Counted from the first letter of the stretch, positions 1-7,320 are shown. The stretch is DNA of 12,520 nt from an uncultured Collinsella sp. (GCA_959606065.1 CAUHHV010000036.1:1-12520); one strand, 5' to 3'. A program made the numbers and translations. The notes: a model not told the origin generated them from the sequence alone.

Positions 1-909
1 AGCGAGATGGTGAGCGTGGCGGGCCTTGCCTATGCCAGCAATAAGACGTGGCGCCTGGTACTGCCGGCCGATGAGGAGCAGCAGATCTGCGTGCAGCTCT
101 TTGGCTCCAAGCCCGATCAGTTTGCGAGCGCTGTTGCTGCCGTCGAGGAGCGTGTGGGCGATCGCCTGTCGCTGATCGATATCAACATGGCCTGCCCGGC
201 TCGCAAGGTCGTCACCAAGGGCGAGGGCTCGGCGCTTATGCGCACTCCCGATCTGGCCGAGCAGATCGTCGAGGCGGCGGTGGGCGCGGCGCATGTGCCC
301 GTGACCGTAAAAATCCGTAAGGGCTTTTACGCCGAAGACCGCAACGCCGCGACGTTTGCCCAGATGCTTGAGGGAGCAGGGGCCGCCGCGGTGGCGGTAC
401 ATGGTCGCTGCGCCACGCAGCTCTATACGGGCCAGGCCGATTGGTCGGTCGTCGATGAGGTGGCCGACGCCGTCGAGATTCCCGTTATCGGTTCGGGCGA
501 TGTGTTCTCGGCAGAGGACGCTGCTGAGCATCTGCAAAGCTCGGGTGCCAGCGCGGTGTTTATCGCGCGCGGCATCTACGGCAATCCATGGGTGTTCGGC
601 GATGCCCGAGCCCTTGCACTCGATGGCACGCCGGTTCCTTCTCGCTCCTCGGTTGAGCGCCTGGATGCCCTGCGCGAGCACCTGACGCTCACGCACGAGC
701 TGTTGCCGCTCATGTCGCGTGCCCGCACGTACGCAAGCTGGTATCTAAAGGGCATGCCCCATGCTGCCGCCTGGCGCGCTCAGGTGGTGCGTTGCTCCAC
801 ATACGAGGAGTTCATGGCACTGGTCGATGATATCGAGCACGATGTGGTGGCCTGTGAGGCCGCACTTGCCGCCGGCGAGTCGGTGCCCGCTCATCCGTTG
901 GAGGCCTAA
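1..909 (+). CDS. dusB: tRNA dihydrouridine synthase, DusB-type (5' end outside window)
   Basis: FMN-dependent enzyme that reduces specific uridines in the tRNA D-loop to dihydrouridine, using NAD(P)H, in the cytoplasm. The frame is open from base 1 (Ser-Glu-Met-Val-Ser), which matches the family's TEMVS-like strand, so the true start and the first FMN-binding segment lie upstream; 302 residues are visible. Seen: VQLFGS; the catalytic-cysteine motif NMACPARKV (Cys codon at 193-195); the KIRKGF strand (Lys codon at 310); VHGRC with the His codon at 400, followed by QLYTGQADW; and the phosphate-binding ARGIYGNPWVF. The C-terminal helical domain contains the family's WYLKGMP motif. The stop lies 2 bases before the GTG of hemW, and the last codons hold its ribosome site, so the two genes are probably cotranscribed. 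The family is certain. DusB as opposed to another Dus subfamily rests on motif resemblance and is the usual assignment for single Dus genes in Gram-positive bacteria. Confidence 0.93.
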   Translation, partial: SEMVSVAGLAYASNKTWRLVLPADEEQQICVQLFGSKPDQFASAVAAVEERVGDRLSLIDINMACPARKVVTKGEGSALMRTPDLAEQIVEAAVGAAHVPVTVKIRKGFYAEDRNAATFAQMLEGAGAAAVAVHGRCATQLYTGQADWSVVDEVADAVEIPVIGSGDVFSAEDAAEHLQSSGASAVFIARGIYGNPWVFGDARALALDGTPVPSRSSVERLDALREHLTLTHELLPLMSRARTYASWYLKGMPHAAAWRAQVVRCSTYEEFMALVDDIEHDVVACEAALAAGESVPAHPLEA

Positions 910-911
910 CG

Positions 912-2144
912 GTGGCCGTTACCGCGCTGTACGTGCATGTGCCGTTTTGCGCCCAAAAATGCCGGTACTGTGACTTTGACTCACGCAGTTTTGCTCCGTG
1001 CAACATGAGCGTTGCGCTCGATACCTATTTTGAGCAGTTGTATGCGCGCCTCGATGCTTTTGGCGACGCAGGCGCGCTTGCACAGATCCGCACCGTCTAT
1101 GTTGGCGGCGGCACGCCGTCGCTGGCGGGGGAGCGTTTGGTAGAATTTGCCCGGCGTATCTCTGCGTGGTGCAAGCCTGTTGAGTTTACCTGCGAGGCCA
1201 ATCCCGAATCGCTGACCGCAGAGCTTGCCACTGCGCTTGCCGGGGTGGGTGTCACGCGCGTCTCTCTGGGCGTGCAAACGCTCGATAACGCCGAACTTAC
1301 CGCCATCGGCCGCATTCACGATGCCGATCGGGCGCTCGCTGCCATCACGACGGTCAAGGACGCTGGGCTTGTCGTGTCGTGCGACCTGATGTGCGGCCTT
1401 CCCGGGCAGACCGACCTAAGCTGGCAGCGCACACTCGATGGCGTGTTGGCGGCGGCGCCGCATCATGTGTCGGTGTACCCGCTCACGCTCGAGGAGGGCA
1501 CGCCGCTCTATCGCGTGGCGTGTCGCGACGAGTCGCTCGAGCCCGACGAGGATTTTCAGGCTGCATGCATGGATGCGGCGCGTGAGCGCCTGAGTGCGGC
1601 CGGCTATCACCCGTATGAGGTGGCAAGCTACGCGCTCGACGGCCATGAGTGCGCCCACAACATTGCCTATTGGACCGGACAGGGCTATCTGGGTTTGGGC
1701 CGCTCTGCCGCCGGTATGCTCGACGCCGAGGATTTCGATCGCTTGGCCGGGCTGTTTCCCGACGTGCTTGCTCGCGGCGATGCGTATCGCGTGCGCTTGG
1801 TGCAACGCGACGATGCCGCGACGACGTTTGATGCCGAGTATCTGTCGCAGCTCGAGGCGGCGGCCGAGGATTTGATGCTTGCCTGTCGCATGACGCGTGG
1901 CATTGGGCCCGATCTGTTGGTTCGCTCGGCAAGCGTGATCGCTGCAGATGAGTTGGCGGCGGCCTGCGACCGTGCGGTCGAGTTGGGCCTTGCCACCTGG
2001 GTGCCCGATCATATTGAAGGACATGCGGGGCGCGTCACCTCGAAAGACGTTATCGCAGGTCGCGTCCGTGCTCGTTTAGCGCCCACTCACTTGGGCTGGC
2101 TCGATGGAAATGTGCTGTTCGAGCTGTTTTGGGGTCTAGCCTAG
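912..2144 (+). CDS. hemW: HemW heme chaperone / radical SAM coproporphyrinogen oxidase-like protein
   Basis: Radical SAM protein of the HemN/HemW family. HemW binds heme and is thought to hand it to target proteins; it is often misannotated as oxygen-independent coproporphyrinogen III oxidase. The 410 residues fit the family. The cluster motif is C13-x3-C17-x2-C20 in HVPFCAQKCRYCDF, the HemW-like form near the N-terminus, without the longer N-terminal extension of true HemN. Further motifs are GGGTPS (65-70), CEANPES, the VTRVSLGVQT strand, DLMCGLPGQT, and the C-terminal HNIAYW (249-254) followed by YLGLG, characteristic of the HemW domain. The GTG start is chosen because GGAGG at 900-904 lies 7 bases upstream and the radical SAM motif begins soon after. 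It begins 2 bases after the dusB stop. Neighbouring J-protein genes agree with the hemW-hrcA-dnaJ order of other bacteria. Whether it binds heme cannot be read from sequence. Confidence 0.93.
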   Translation: MAVTALYVHVPFCAQKCRYCDFDSRSFAPCNMSVALDTYFEQLYARLDAFGDAGALAQIRTVYVGGGTPSLAGERLVEFARRISAWCKPVEFTCEANPESLTAELATALAGVGVTRVSLGVQTLDNAELTAIGRIHDADRALAAITTVKDAGLVVSCDLMCGLPGQTDLSWQRTLDGVLAAAPHHVSVYPLTLEEGTPLYRVACRDESLEPDEDFQAACMDAARERLSAAGYHPYEVASYALDGHECAHNIAYWTGQGYLGLGRSAAGMLDAEDFDRLAGLFPDVLARGDAYRVRLVQRDDAATTFDAEYLSQLEAAAEDLMLACRMTRGIGPDLLVRSASVIAADELAAACDRAVELGLATWVPDHIEGHAGRVTSKDVIAGRVRARLAPTHLGWLDGNVLFELFWGLA

Positions 2145-2154
2145 GCCGCTCGGG

Positions 2155-2160
2155 TAGAAT
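2155..2160 (+). promoter_or_regulatory. Possible -10 element upstream of the membrane J-protein gene
   Basis: TAGAAT lies 42 bases before the ATG in the 58-base gap after hemW and resembles a sigma-70 -10 box (consensus TATAAT). No good -35 hexamer stands 16-18 bases upstream, and a second AT-rich candidate, TATATA, lies at 2169-2174. No terminator-like hairpin with a T-run is seen after hemW, so read-through is also possible. Weak call. Confidence 0.25.
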
Positions 2161-2187
2161 TACCGCAATATATACGCTGCTGTGAGC

Positions 2188-2193
2188 AGGAGG
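2188..2193 (+). promoter_or_regulatory. Ribosome binding site that fixes the membrane J-protein start
   Basis: AGGAGG, a perfect anti-Shine-Dalgarno match, stands 9 bases before the ATG at 2203. It rules out the upstream in-frame GTG at 2182, which would overlap the site, and makes the second ATG at 2212 (18 bases away) unlikely. Confidence 0.8.
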
Positions 2194-2202
2194 TTGCCGC
2201 GC

Positions 2203-3306
2203 ATGGCGACGATGAACGAAAAAGATTACTACGAGATTTTGGGTGTCTCCAAGGACGCCACCTCGCGTGATATACAGAAAGCCTTCCAGCAAAAGGCCCG
2301 CAAGCTCCATCCGGACGTCAACAAAGAACCGGATGCCGAGGAAAAGTTCAAAGAGGTTTCCGAGGCCTATGCTGTGCTTTCGGACGAGCAGAAGCGTGCG
2401 CGCTACGACGCCATGCGCTCGGGCAATCCCTTTGCCGGCGCTCCCACGGCTTCGCCCTATGGCGGCGGTTACGCCGGCAGCGCGGGCTACGGCAATCCCT
2501 TTGAGGGCGGCTTTCCCTTTGGTGGCGCCTGGGGTCAGCCGCGTCGCGGGCAGGCTGCCTATAATCCCGAGAACGGCGCCAACGTGGTCGTCGATATTAA
2601 GCTCGACGCCAAGGAGGCCAAGGGCGGTGCCCGCAAGACCGTCCGCTATACGCGCTTCGATACCTGTGGTCACTGCGGCGGTTCGGGCTCTGTTTCGTCC
2701 GAGCATGCACATACCTGTCCGAGCTGCGGCGGTCGCGGCCACATCGATGTCGACCTGTCCTTTCTGTTTGGTGCCGGCACGTTCCAGTCTGTCTGCCCTG
2801 AGTGCGGTGGCTCCGGTAAGGTCGTCGCCGACCCCTGTCCCGATTGCGGCGGCAGCGGGCGAACCCGTGTGACCTCCGAGCAGACGATTGAGTTTCCCGC
2901 CGGCACGCACGATGGCGACGAGGTCCGTATTGGCGGCATGGGTCACGCCGGCACCAACGGCGCCTCTGGCGGTGATCTGGTCGGTCGGGCCCATGTTGAG
3001 GCCGAGCGCCTGGAAGGCAAGGCCCGTACCGGTTTTTACCTGATGGGCATCGTGGCGCCGTTTTTGGTGCTATCGGCCATCTCGGGCGTGTTCTCGGCCT
3101 TTGCCGTGATGTGCTTTATTCCGTTTGCCATGGGCCTGTTCATGGTGCTCTCGGACGGCGTGCTGCACCGCAGCCTGCTGTGGTGGAAGCGCGGCGCGAT
3201 GCAGTTTGCCAACGGTTTTGCCAACGGATTTATGTTTGCGCTCGTGTCGGTTTGGTTTGCGAGCTGCTCGCAACGTGCCATGCTTTCGCCCTACGCAATG
3301 CAATAA
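2203..3306 (+). CDS. J-domain/zinc-finger protein with C-terminal membrane segments (DnaJ paralogue)
   Basis: A 367-residue Hsp40-family protein. The J domain (about 7-70) has the DnaK-stimulating HPD at 36-38. A Gly/Phe-rich linker follows (about 72-125), then the start of substrate-binding domain I. Four zinc motifs lie at 155-219: CGHCGGSG, CPSCGGRG, CPECGGSG, CPDCGGSG. The return of domain I ends near GGDLVGRAHV. A canonical DnaJ would continue with domain II and a dimerisation helix; instead residues 277-357 are strongly hydrophobic. Probable membrane spans are 278-297, 299-317 and about 338-355, separated by a Trp-Trp-Lys-Arg stretch (327-330), with a 12-base tandem repeat (FANGFANG, 3204-3227) in the last span. 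Codon use stays coding-like throughout, so this is not a frameshifted relic. It probably recruits DnaK to the membrane; that is inference, and its clients are unknown. It lies 81 bases before canonical dnaJ. Confidence 0.9.
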   Translation: MATMNEKDYYEILGVSKDATSRDIQKAFQQKARKLHPDVNKEPDAEEKFKEVSEAYAVLSDEQKRARYDAMRSGNPFAGAPTASPYGGGYAGSAGYGNPFEGGFPFGGAWGQPRRGQAAYNPENGANVVVDIKLDAKEAKGGARKTVRYTRFDTCGHCGGSGSVSSEHAHTCPSCGGRGHIDVDLSFLFGAGTFQSVCPECGGSGKVVADPCPDCGGSGRTRVTSEQTIEFPAGTHDGDEVRIGGMGHAGTNGASGGDLVGRAHVEAERLEGKARTGFYLMGIVAPFLVLSAISGVFSAFAVMCFIPFAMGLFMVLSDGVLHRSLLWWKRGAMQFANGFANGFMFALVSVWFASCSQRAMLSPYAMQ

Positions 3307-3320
3307 CATCAAACCCTCTG

Positions 3321-3348
3321 TTTGCGGCCGGCCCAGCTTGGGTATAGG
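3321..3348 (+). promoter_or_regulatory. Candidate promoter for dnaJ
   Basis: In the 81-base gap before dnaJ, TTTGCG (3321-3326) and TATAGG (3343-3348) are separated by 16 bases, a possible sigma-70-type -35/-10 pair that would start transcription about 30 bases before the GTG. The spacer contains the palindrome GGCCGGCC. No CIRCE or HAIR heat-shock operator is visible here. Unproven; the gene may also be read through from the upstream J-protein gene. Confidence 0.35.
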
Positions 3349-3373
3349 ACGCACTGTGACAATAATGAAAGTC

Positions 3374-3380
3374 GGAAGGA
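3374..3380 (+). promoter_or_regulatory. Ribosome binding site that fixes the GTG start of dnaJ
   Basis: GGAAGGA lies 7 bases before the in-frame GTG at 3388. The downstream protein then begins MSENRDYYEVLG, exactly where DnaJ proteins normally begin, whereas a start at the upstream ATG (3322) would add 22 residues without family support. Confidence 0.75.
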
Positions 3381-3387
3381 TTCGGTC

Positions 3388-4536
3388 GTGTCGGAAAATA
3401 GGGATTACTACGAGGTGCTTGGCGTCGACAAGGATGCCGACGCGCGGACGATTAAGCGCGCGTTTCTAAAGAAGGCCCGTACCGTACACCCGGACGTTTC
3501 GGACGACCCCGAGGCCGAGGCTAAGTTCAAAGAGCTCAACGAGGCATATTCCGTTCTTTCCGATGAGCAGAAGCGTGCTAACTACGACCGTTACGGCACT
3601 GCCGACGGCCCCGGTGGCTCCGGCTACGTCGATATCAACGATATCTTTGGTGGCATGGGCATGGACGACTTGTTCTCGTCGTTCTTTGGCGGCGGTGCCG
3701 GCGGTGGCGCCCGCAGCCGTCGTGAGCGTCGTCGCGGACGTGATATGGCCATCTCGCTTTCGGTGACGCTCGAGGAGGCGGCGCTCGGCTGCAAAAAGAC
3801 GATCAGCTATGACCGCCTTGCTCCCTGCGAGGATTGCAACGGTACGGGCAAGGCTGACGGTGCGACCGAAAAACAGTGCAGCCGCTGCCACGGCACGGGC
3901 TATGTCACCACGGTCCAGCGCTCTTTTTTGGGCCAGGTCCAGTCCTCTTCGCCTTGCCCCGACTGCCACGGCGAGGGCACGGTCATCGATCATCCCTGCG
4001 AGACCTGTGACGGCCAGGGCCGCACGCCTTCGCATGAAAAGATCGACATCGATATTCCCGCCGGCGTTTCGACCGGTCGCCAGCTGCGTGTGAGCGGCTT
4101 TGGCGAGGCCGGCCTTCGCGGCGAGCCTTCGGGCGACCTGATTGTCAACGTGCGCGTTGCCGACCATGAGCGCTTTAAGCGCAACGGTGACGACCTGTAC
4201 CTGGTGAGCGATATCTCGATTGCGCAGGCTGCGCTCGGCTGCGAGATCGAGGTCGAGGGCATTATGCCCGACGAGGTCGTTAAGGTGACGGTTCCCGCCG
4301 GTGCCCAGTACGGCGACACCGTGAGCGTCAATAATTACGGCATGCCGCGCATTGGTGGTGGCGGTTCGCGTGGCCGCCTGATCGTGCAACTGCGCGTGGT
4401 CGTTCCCACCAATCTTTCCAATAAGCAGCGCGAGCTGCTCCGTGCTTTTGCCGATGAGATGGGCGATGACGTCGCTTCCGGTAAGAAGTCGGTGACCGAC
4501 CGTATCAAGAGTGCCCTCGACGATATCCTCGATTAA
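3388..4536 (+). CDS. dnaJ: Chaperone protein DnaJ (canonical, complete)
   Basis: Cytoplasmic Hsp40 cochaperone that delivers unfolded clients to DnaK and stimulates its ATPase. With the GTG start it has 382 residues, the normal DnaJ length. Order: J domain (4-68) with HPD at 34-36; Gly-rich linker including MGMDDLFSSFFGGGAGGG; a basic RSRRERRRGR patch; domain I; four zinc motifs at 147-211 (CEDCNGTG, CSRCHGTG, CPDCHGEG, CETCDGQG); then the complete domain II with PAGAQYGDTV and a C-terminal helix ending IKSALDDILD. Every part missing from the upstream paralogue is present here. By position (after hemW, before mtaB/phoH) it corresponds to the dnaJ2 gene of other Actinobacteria rather than to a dnaJ inside a dnaK-grpE operon; no dnaK, grpE or hrcA is in the window. 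It ends 9 bases before mtaB, and the stop codon touches the mtaB ribosome site. Confidence 0.96.
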   Translation: MSENRDYYEVLGVDKDADARTIKRAFLKKARTVHPDVSDDPEAEAKFKELNEAYSVLSDEQKRANYDRYGTADGPGGSGYVDINDIFGGMGMDDLFSSFFGGGAGGGARSRRERRRGRDMAISLSVTLEEAALGCKKTISYDRLAPCEDCNGTGKADGATEKQCSRCHGTGYVTTVQRSFLGQVQSSSPCPDCHGEGTVIDHPCETCDGQGRTPSHEKIDIDIPAGVSTGRQLRVSGFGEAGLRGEPSGDLIVNVRVADHERFKRNGDDLYLVSDISIAQAALGCEIEVEGIMPDEVVKVTVPAGAQYGDTVSVNNYGMPRIGGGGSRGRLIVQLRVVVPTNLSNKQRELLRAFADEMGDDVASGKKSVTDRIKSALDDILD

Positions 4537-4545
4537 GGAGCCCGC

Positions 4546-5838
4546 GTGCTCGCACCCCATATTTCCGTCGTCAACCTCGGATGCCGTGTCAATCGGGTTG
4601 AGTCTGACCGTATCACTGCCGATCTTATGCGCCTGGGCTTTGCTATGGTGGAGCCCCAGGATGCCGATCTGATCGTCATTAACACCTGTGCTGTTACGGG
4701 CGAGGCCGAGGCCAAGACCCGTAAGGCCGTTCGCCATGCACTGGCCCATCAAAATGAGCCCTATGTGGTCGTGACCGGATGCGTGGTCAATTTGCATCCC
4801 GAGGAGCTGCTGGAGCTTTCGGATCGCGTGATCGCCGAGCCGTCCAAGATCGATGTCGCCGAACGTGTCTGCGAGCTGCTGGGCGTTGAGTCCGATAGCG
4901 TCCCCACCTGCAGCGATGGCGAGGTGGTCGATGCGCTCGGTCGCTCTCGCCTGGGCGTGAAGATTCAGGACGGCTGCAACCATCGCTGCACCTATTGCAT
5001 TGTGTGGAAGGCACGCGGCCCCGAGCGCTCCGTGCCCGTCGAGTCCGTGCTCGAGCAAGTTCGTGAGGCCCAGGAGGCCGGCGTGCCCGAGGTGGTGCTG
5101 ACCGGTGTGAACCTGGGTGCCTACGATGGCAAGAGCGCGACCGACGAGCATGTCGAAATCGATGAGCTGCTTGAGGCCATCATGGAGCGCACGTCTATTC
5201 CGCATGTGCGCATTTCCTCGGTCGAGCCCATGGATATCTCTGAGCGCCTGCTTAAGGTGATGGCGCGCTATCCGCAGCGTATCGCCCCGTTTTTGCACCT
5301 GCCCGTGCAGTCCGGCTGCACGGCGACCCTGCATCGCATGGGCCGCCCCTATAGCGCCGAGACCTTTGAGGACACGGTGCGTATGATTCGCGCCAACTTG
5401 CCCCAGGCGTCTCTTTCGTGCGATGTCATCGTCGGTTTTCCTGGTGAGACGGACGAGGAGTTCGAGGAGTCGCTGGCGCTGTGCCGTCGTGTGGGTTTCT
5501 CGCGTATGCACGTGTTCCGCTATAGCAAGCGTCCCGGTACCCTTGCTGCCGATATGCCCGACCAGGTGCCGCCCGAGGTTATGGCCGAGCGCAGCCGTCG
5601 TATGCGAGCCGCGGCGCAGGAACTCGCCATTGCCGACGCTCGTCGTCGCGTGGGCACCGTCGAGCGTGCCGTCCTCGAGTACGGCGACAACCTGACGCTC
5701 GGTTCGTTCCATCATGCCCGTCTTGACGATACCTGTGGACTTACAGCCCCGTGCCTGCTCGATGTTGCTATCATCGGAGTCGATGATTCCGGCTTGGTCC
5801 ATGCGCGCAGGGAGGTTCATGGAAGCCTCGAAGATTAG
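4546..5838 (+). CDS. mtaB: tRNA (t6A37) methylthiotransferase MtaB
   Basis: Radical SAM methylthiotransferase that converts t6A to ms2t6A at position 37 of ANN-decoding tRNAs. 430 residues. The N-terminal MTTase domain supplies three cysteines for the auxiliary iron-sulfur cluster: C13 (NLGCRVN), C48 (NTCAVT) and C79 (TGCVVN). The radical SAM cluster is C144-x3-C148-x2-C151 in DGCNHRCTYC. Later landmarks are VVLTGVNLGAY, RISSVEP, HLPVQSGC, DVIVGFPGET and HVFRYSKRPGT, the last typical of the MtaB branch. Residues after about 370 correspond to a weakly conserved TRAM-like RNA-binding tail. GTG start: AAGGAG (4535-4540) lies 5 bases upstream and overlaps the dnaJ stop. Its end overlaps phoH by 20 bases. 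MtaB rather than MiaB is favoured by NLGCRVN (MiaB has TFGCQMN-like sequence) and by the familiar dnaJ-mtaB neighbourhood; RimO is excluded by the same motifs. Confidence 0.93.
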   Translation: MLAPHISVVNLGCRVNRVESDRITADLMRLGFAMVEPQDADLIVINTCAVTGEAEAKTRKAVRHALAHQNEPYVVVTGCVVNLHPEELLELSDRVIAEPSKIDVAERVCELLGVESDSVPTCSDGEVVDALGRSRLGVKIQDGCNHRCTYCIVWKARGPERSVPVESVLEQVREAQEAGVPEVVLTGVNLGAYDGKSATDEHVEIDELLEAIMERTSIPHVRISSVEPMDISERLLKVMARYPQRIAPFLHLPVQSGCTATLHRMGRPYSAETFEDTVRMIRANLPQASLSCDVIVGFPGETDEEFEESLALCRRVGFSRMHVFRYSKRPGTLAADMPDQVPPEVMAERSRRMRAAAQELAIADARRRVGTVERAVLEYGDNLTLGSFHHARLDDTCGLTAPCLLDVAIIGVDDSGLVHARREVHGSLED

Positions 5839-6805
5839 ACTTACCGTTCCCGAGGGAATTGATCCCTCGTGCGTTTTGGGCGCCGGCGACGGCGTCCTTC
5901 GTGCGCTCGAGAGCTTGGTTCGCGCCCATGTGGTCGCCCGTGGCGATAGCATCGCCGTGAGCGGTGACCCGGATGAGGTCGAACTCGTGGCGCGTTTTTT
6001 CGAACATGCTTTTCGCGAGGCGGCCGCCGTGCGCACGCTGTCTGCCGACGATGTCTCTCGCTGCCTGGCCGTCTTGCGCGACGGTGAGCACGAGGCTACG
6101 TCGCTTCGCGATGACGTGCTGCTTTCGTATCGCGGCCGCGTCATTCGTCCCAAGACGCTCGGGCAAAAGCGCTACGTGGATGCCATTCGCTCGCATACCA
6201 TCACCTTTGGCTTGGGTCCAGCCGGTACCGGTAAGACCTATCTGGCCATGGCGCTCGCCGTTGCCGCGCTCAAGCGTCACGAGGTGGGCCGTTTGATCTT
6301 GACGCGTCCGGTTGTCGAGGCGGGGGAGAATCTGGGCTTTTTGCCCGGTACCCTTGAGGAAAAGATCGACCCCTACATGCGTCCGCTCTACGACGCCCTT
6401 TTTGACATGATGGATCGCGAGCGCACCGATGAGCTTATGGAGCGTGGCGTGATCGAGATCGCCCCGCTTGCCTACATGCGCGGCCGCACGCTGAGTGATG
6501 CCTTCGTGGTGCTCGACGAGGCGCAAAATACCACGCCCGAGCAGATGAAGATGTTCCTGACACGCCTTGGGTTCAACTCCAAGTTCGTGATTACCGGCGA
6601 CCTGAGCCAGCGCGACCTGGTGGGTCGTCGTGGCGGTCTTGCTGACGTTGAGCAGATTTTGGGCCGTGTCGACGATGTCGCATTTTCTCACCTCGAGCGT
6701 GCCGACGTGGTGCGCCATGCCCTGGTGGGTCGTATCGTCGAGGCATATGAAGCTTATGATGACGTGCGCGAGCAGCGCCCGCGCGACCGAAAGGAGTCCC
6801 GTTGA
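5819..6805 (+). CDS. phoH: PhoH-family ATPase (YbeZ/PhoL type)
   Basis: P-loop NTPase related to the helicase/RNA-associated PhoH proteins; in many bacteria it partners YbeY in rRNA maturation. With ATG 5819 it has 328 residues, the family norm. The N-terminal roughly 110 residues form the small domain preceding the ATPase. Walker A GPAGTGKT is at 133-140. Then follow TRPVVEAGENLGFLPGTLEEK, the PYMRPLYDAL segment, IEIAPLAYMRGRTL, Walker B VVLDEAQN with D233-E234, and the sensor-like FVITGDLSQRDL. The start is chosen because AGGGAGG (5809-5815) precedes it, although the 3-base spacing is short; the next upstream ATG (5801) lacks a ribosome site. It begins inside mtaB and ends overlapping the ybeY start, so translation is probably coupled on both sides. 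Phosphate-starvation control, known for E. coli PhoH, is not indicated here. Confidence 0.94.
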   Translation: MEASKIRLTVPEGIDPSCVLGAGDGVLRALESLVRAHVVARGDSIAVSGDPDEVELVARFFEHAFREAAAVRTLSADDVSRCLAVLRDGEHEATSLRDDVLLSYRGRVIRPKTLGQKRYVDAIRSHTITFGLGPAGTGKTYLAMALAVAALKRHEVGRLILTRPVVEAGENLGFLPGTLEEKIDPYMRPLYDALFDMMDRERTDELMERGVIEIAPLAYMRGRTLSDAFVVLDEAQNTTPEQMKMFLTRLGFNSKFVITGDLSQRDLVGRRGGLADVEQILGRVDDVAFSHLERADVVRHALVGRIVEAYEAYDDVREQRPRDRKESR

Positions 6806-7311
6806 GTGTATTGATCAGCAACGATGCCGAGCTCGATACGCTGCTCGACGCGCAGGAGGTGGAGCACATCTGCGAGGTTGTGCTTGCCGCCGAGGGCGTT
6901 GAACGTGGAGTCGAGATTTCCCTTTCGTATGTCGACGAGGACGAGATGCACGAGCTCAACCACGAGTGGCGCGGTATCGACCGCACCACCGATGTGCTCT
7001 CGTTTGAGTGCGATTCGGCCTTTGACGATGACATTCCCGCCGATGAGACGCTCGAGCTCGGCGATATTATCTTGGCCCCGCAGGTTATTGCCCGTCAGGC
7101 CCCCGGTTTTGGCAATAGCCCCGCTGACGAGTGCCGTCTGATGCTCGTACACGGAATGCTGCACCTGCTGGGCTATGACCACATCGAGGACGACGAGGCC
7201 GAGGTCATGGAGGCCCGCGAGGACGCCATCCTGCGCGATCTGGCGCTCGAGCGCGGCGAGGACCCTAAGCTAGTCCACGTCGGCCCCATCACCAACCACG
7301 CCCACGACTAG
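6802..7311 (+). CDS. ybeY: Endoribonuclease / rRNA maturation factor YbeY
   Basis: Zinc-dependent endoribonuclease needed for 16S rRNA 3'-end processing and 70S quality control. 169 residues, usual size. The metal-binding H3xH5xH motif is H117, H121, H127 in HGMLHLLGYDH. The conserved arginine lies in the NHEWRGIDRTTDVLSF block, and GDIILAPQV is also typical. Start: TTG at 6802 overlaps the phoH stop as TTGA, with AAAGGAG (6790-6796) 5 bases upstream. The only other early in-frame candidate, TTG 6811, is worse spaced. An acidic insert (DSAFDDDIPADETLE) follows the VLSF motif. Between phoH and era it is in its classic neighbourhood; YbeY, PhoH and Era are linked in ribosome maturation in other bacteria. 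Confidence 0.95.
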   Translation: MSVLISNDAELDTLLDAQEVEHICEVVLAAEGVERGVEISLSYVDEDEMHELNHEWRGIDRTTDVLSFECDSAFDDDIPADETLELGDIILAPQVIARQAPGFGNSPADECRLMLVHGMLHLLGYDHIEDDEAEVMEAREDAILRDLALERGEDPKLVHVGPITNHAHD

Positions 7312-7320
7312 GAGCCGTCT

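Noticed and set aside
2131..2150. GCCTAGGC palindrome at the hemW stop as a terminator
   Set aside because: The self-complementary stretch has no loop and no T-run follows.
2050..2994. 314-codon minus-strand frame opposite the membrane J-protein gene
   Set aside because: Codon-registered shadow of a gene with clear J-domain and zinc motifs; no family, and no ribosome site noticed.
2203..3306. The membrane J-protein as a frameshifted or truncated dnaJ pseudogene
   Set aside because: The hydrophobic C-terminus is in the same frame with normal codon bias and helix-length segments, and the gene has a perfect ribosome site. This looks like a real architecture.
3326..3333. GGCCGGCC palindrome before dnaJ as an operator
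   Set aside because: A short G+C palindrome is expected by chance in this DNA. It does not match CIRCE or HAIR, and no second copy was noticed in the other gaps.
3466..6153. 895-codon open frame on the minus strand across dnaJ, mtaB and the start of phoH
   Set aside because: It is in codon register with dnaJ and mtaB, so it stays open only because those genes avoid TTA, CTA and TCA codons. The translation shows no recognisable family, and both sense genes are certain.
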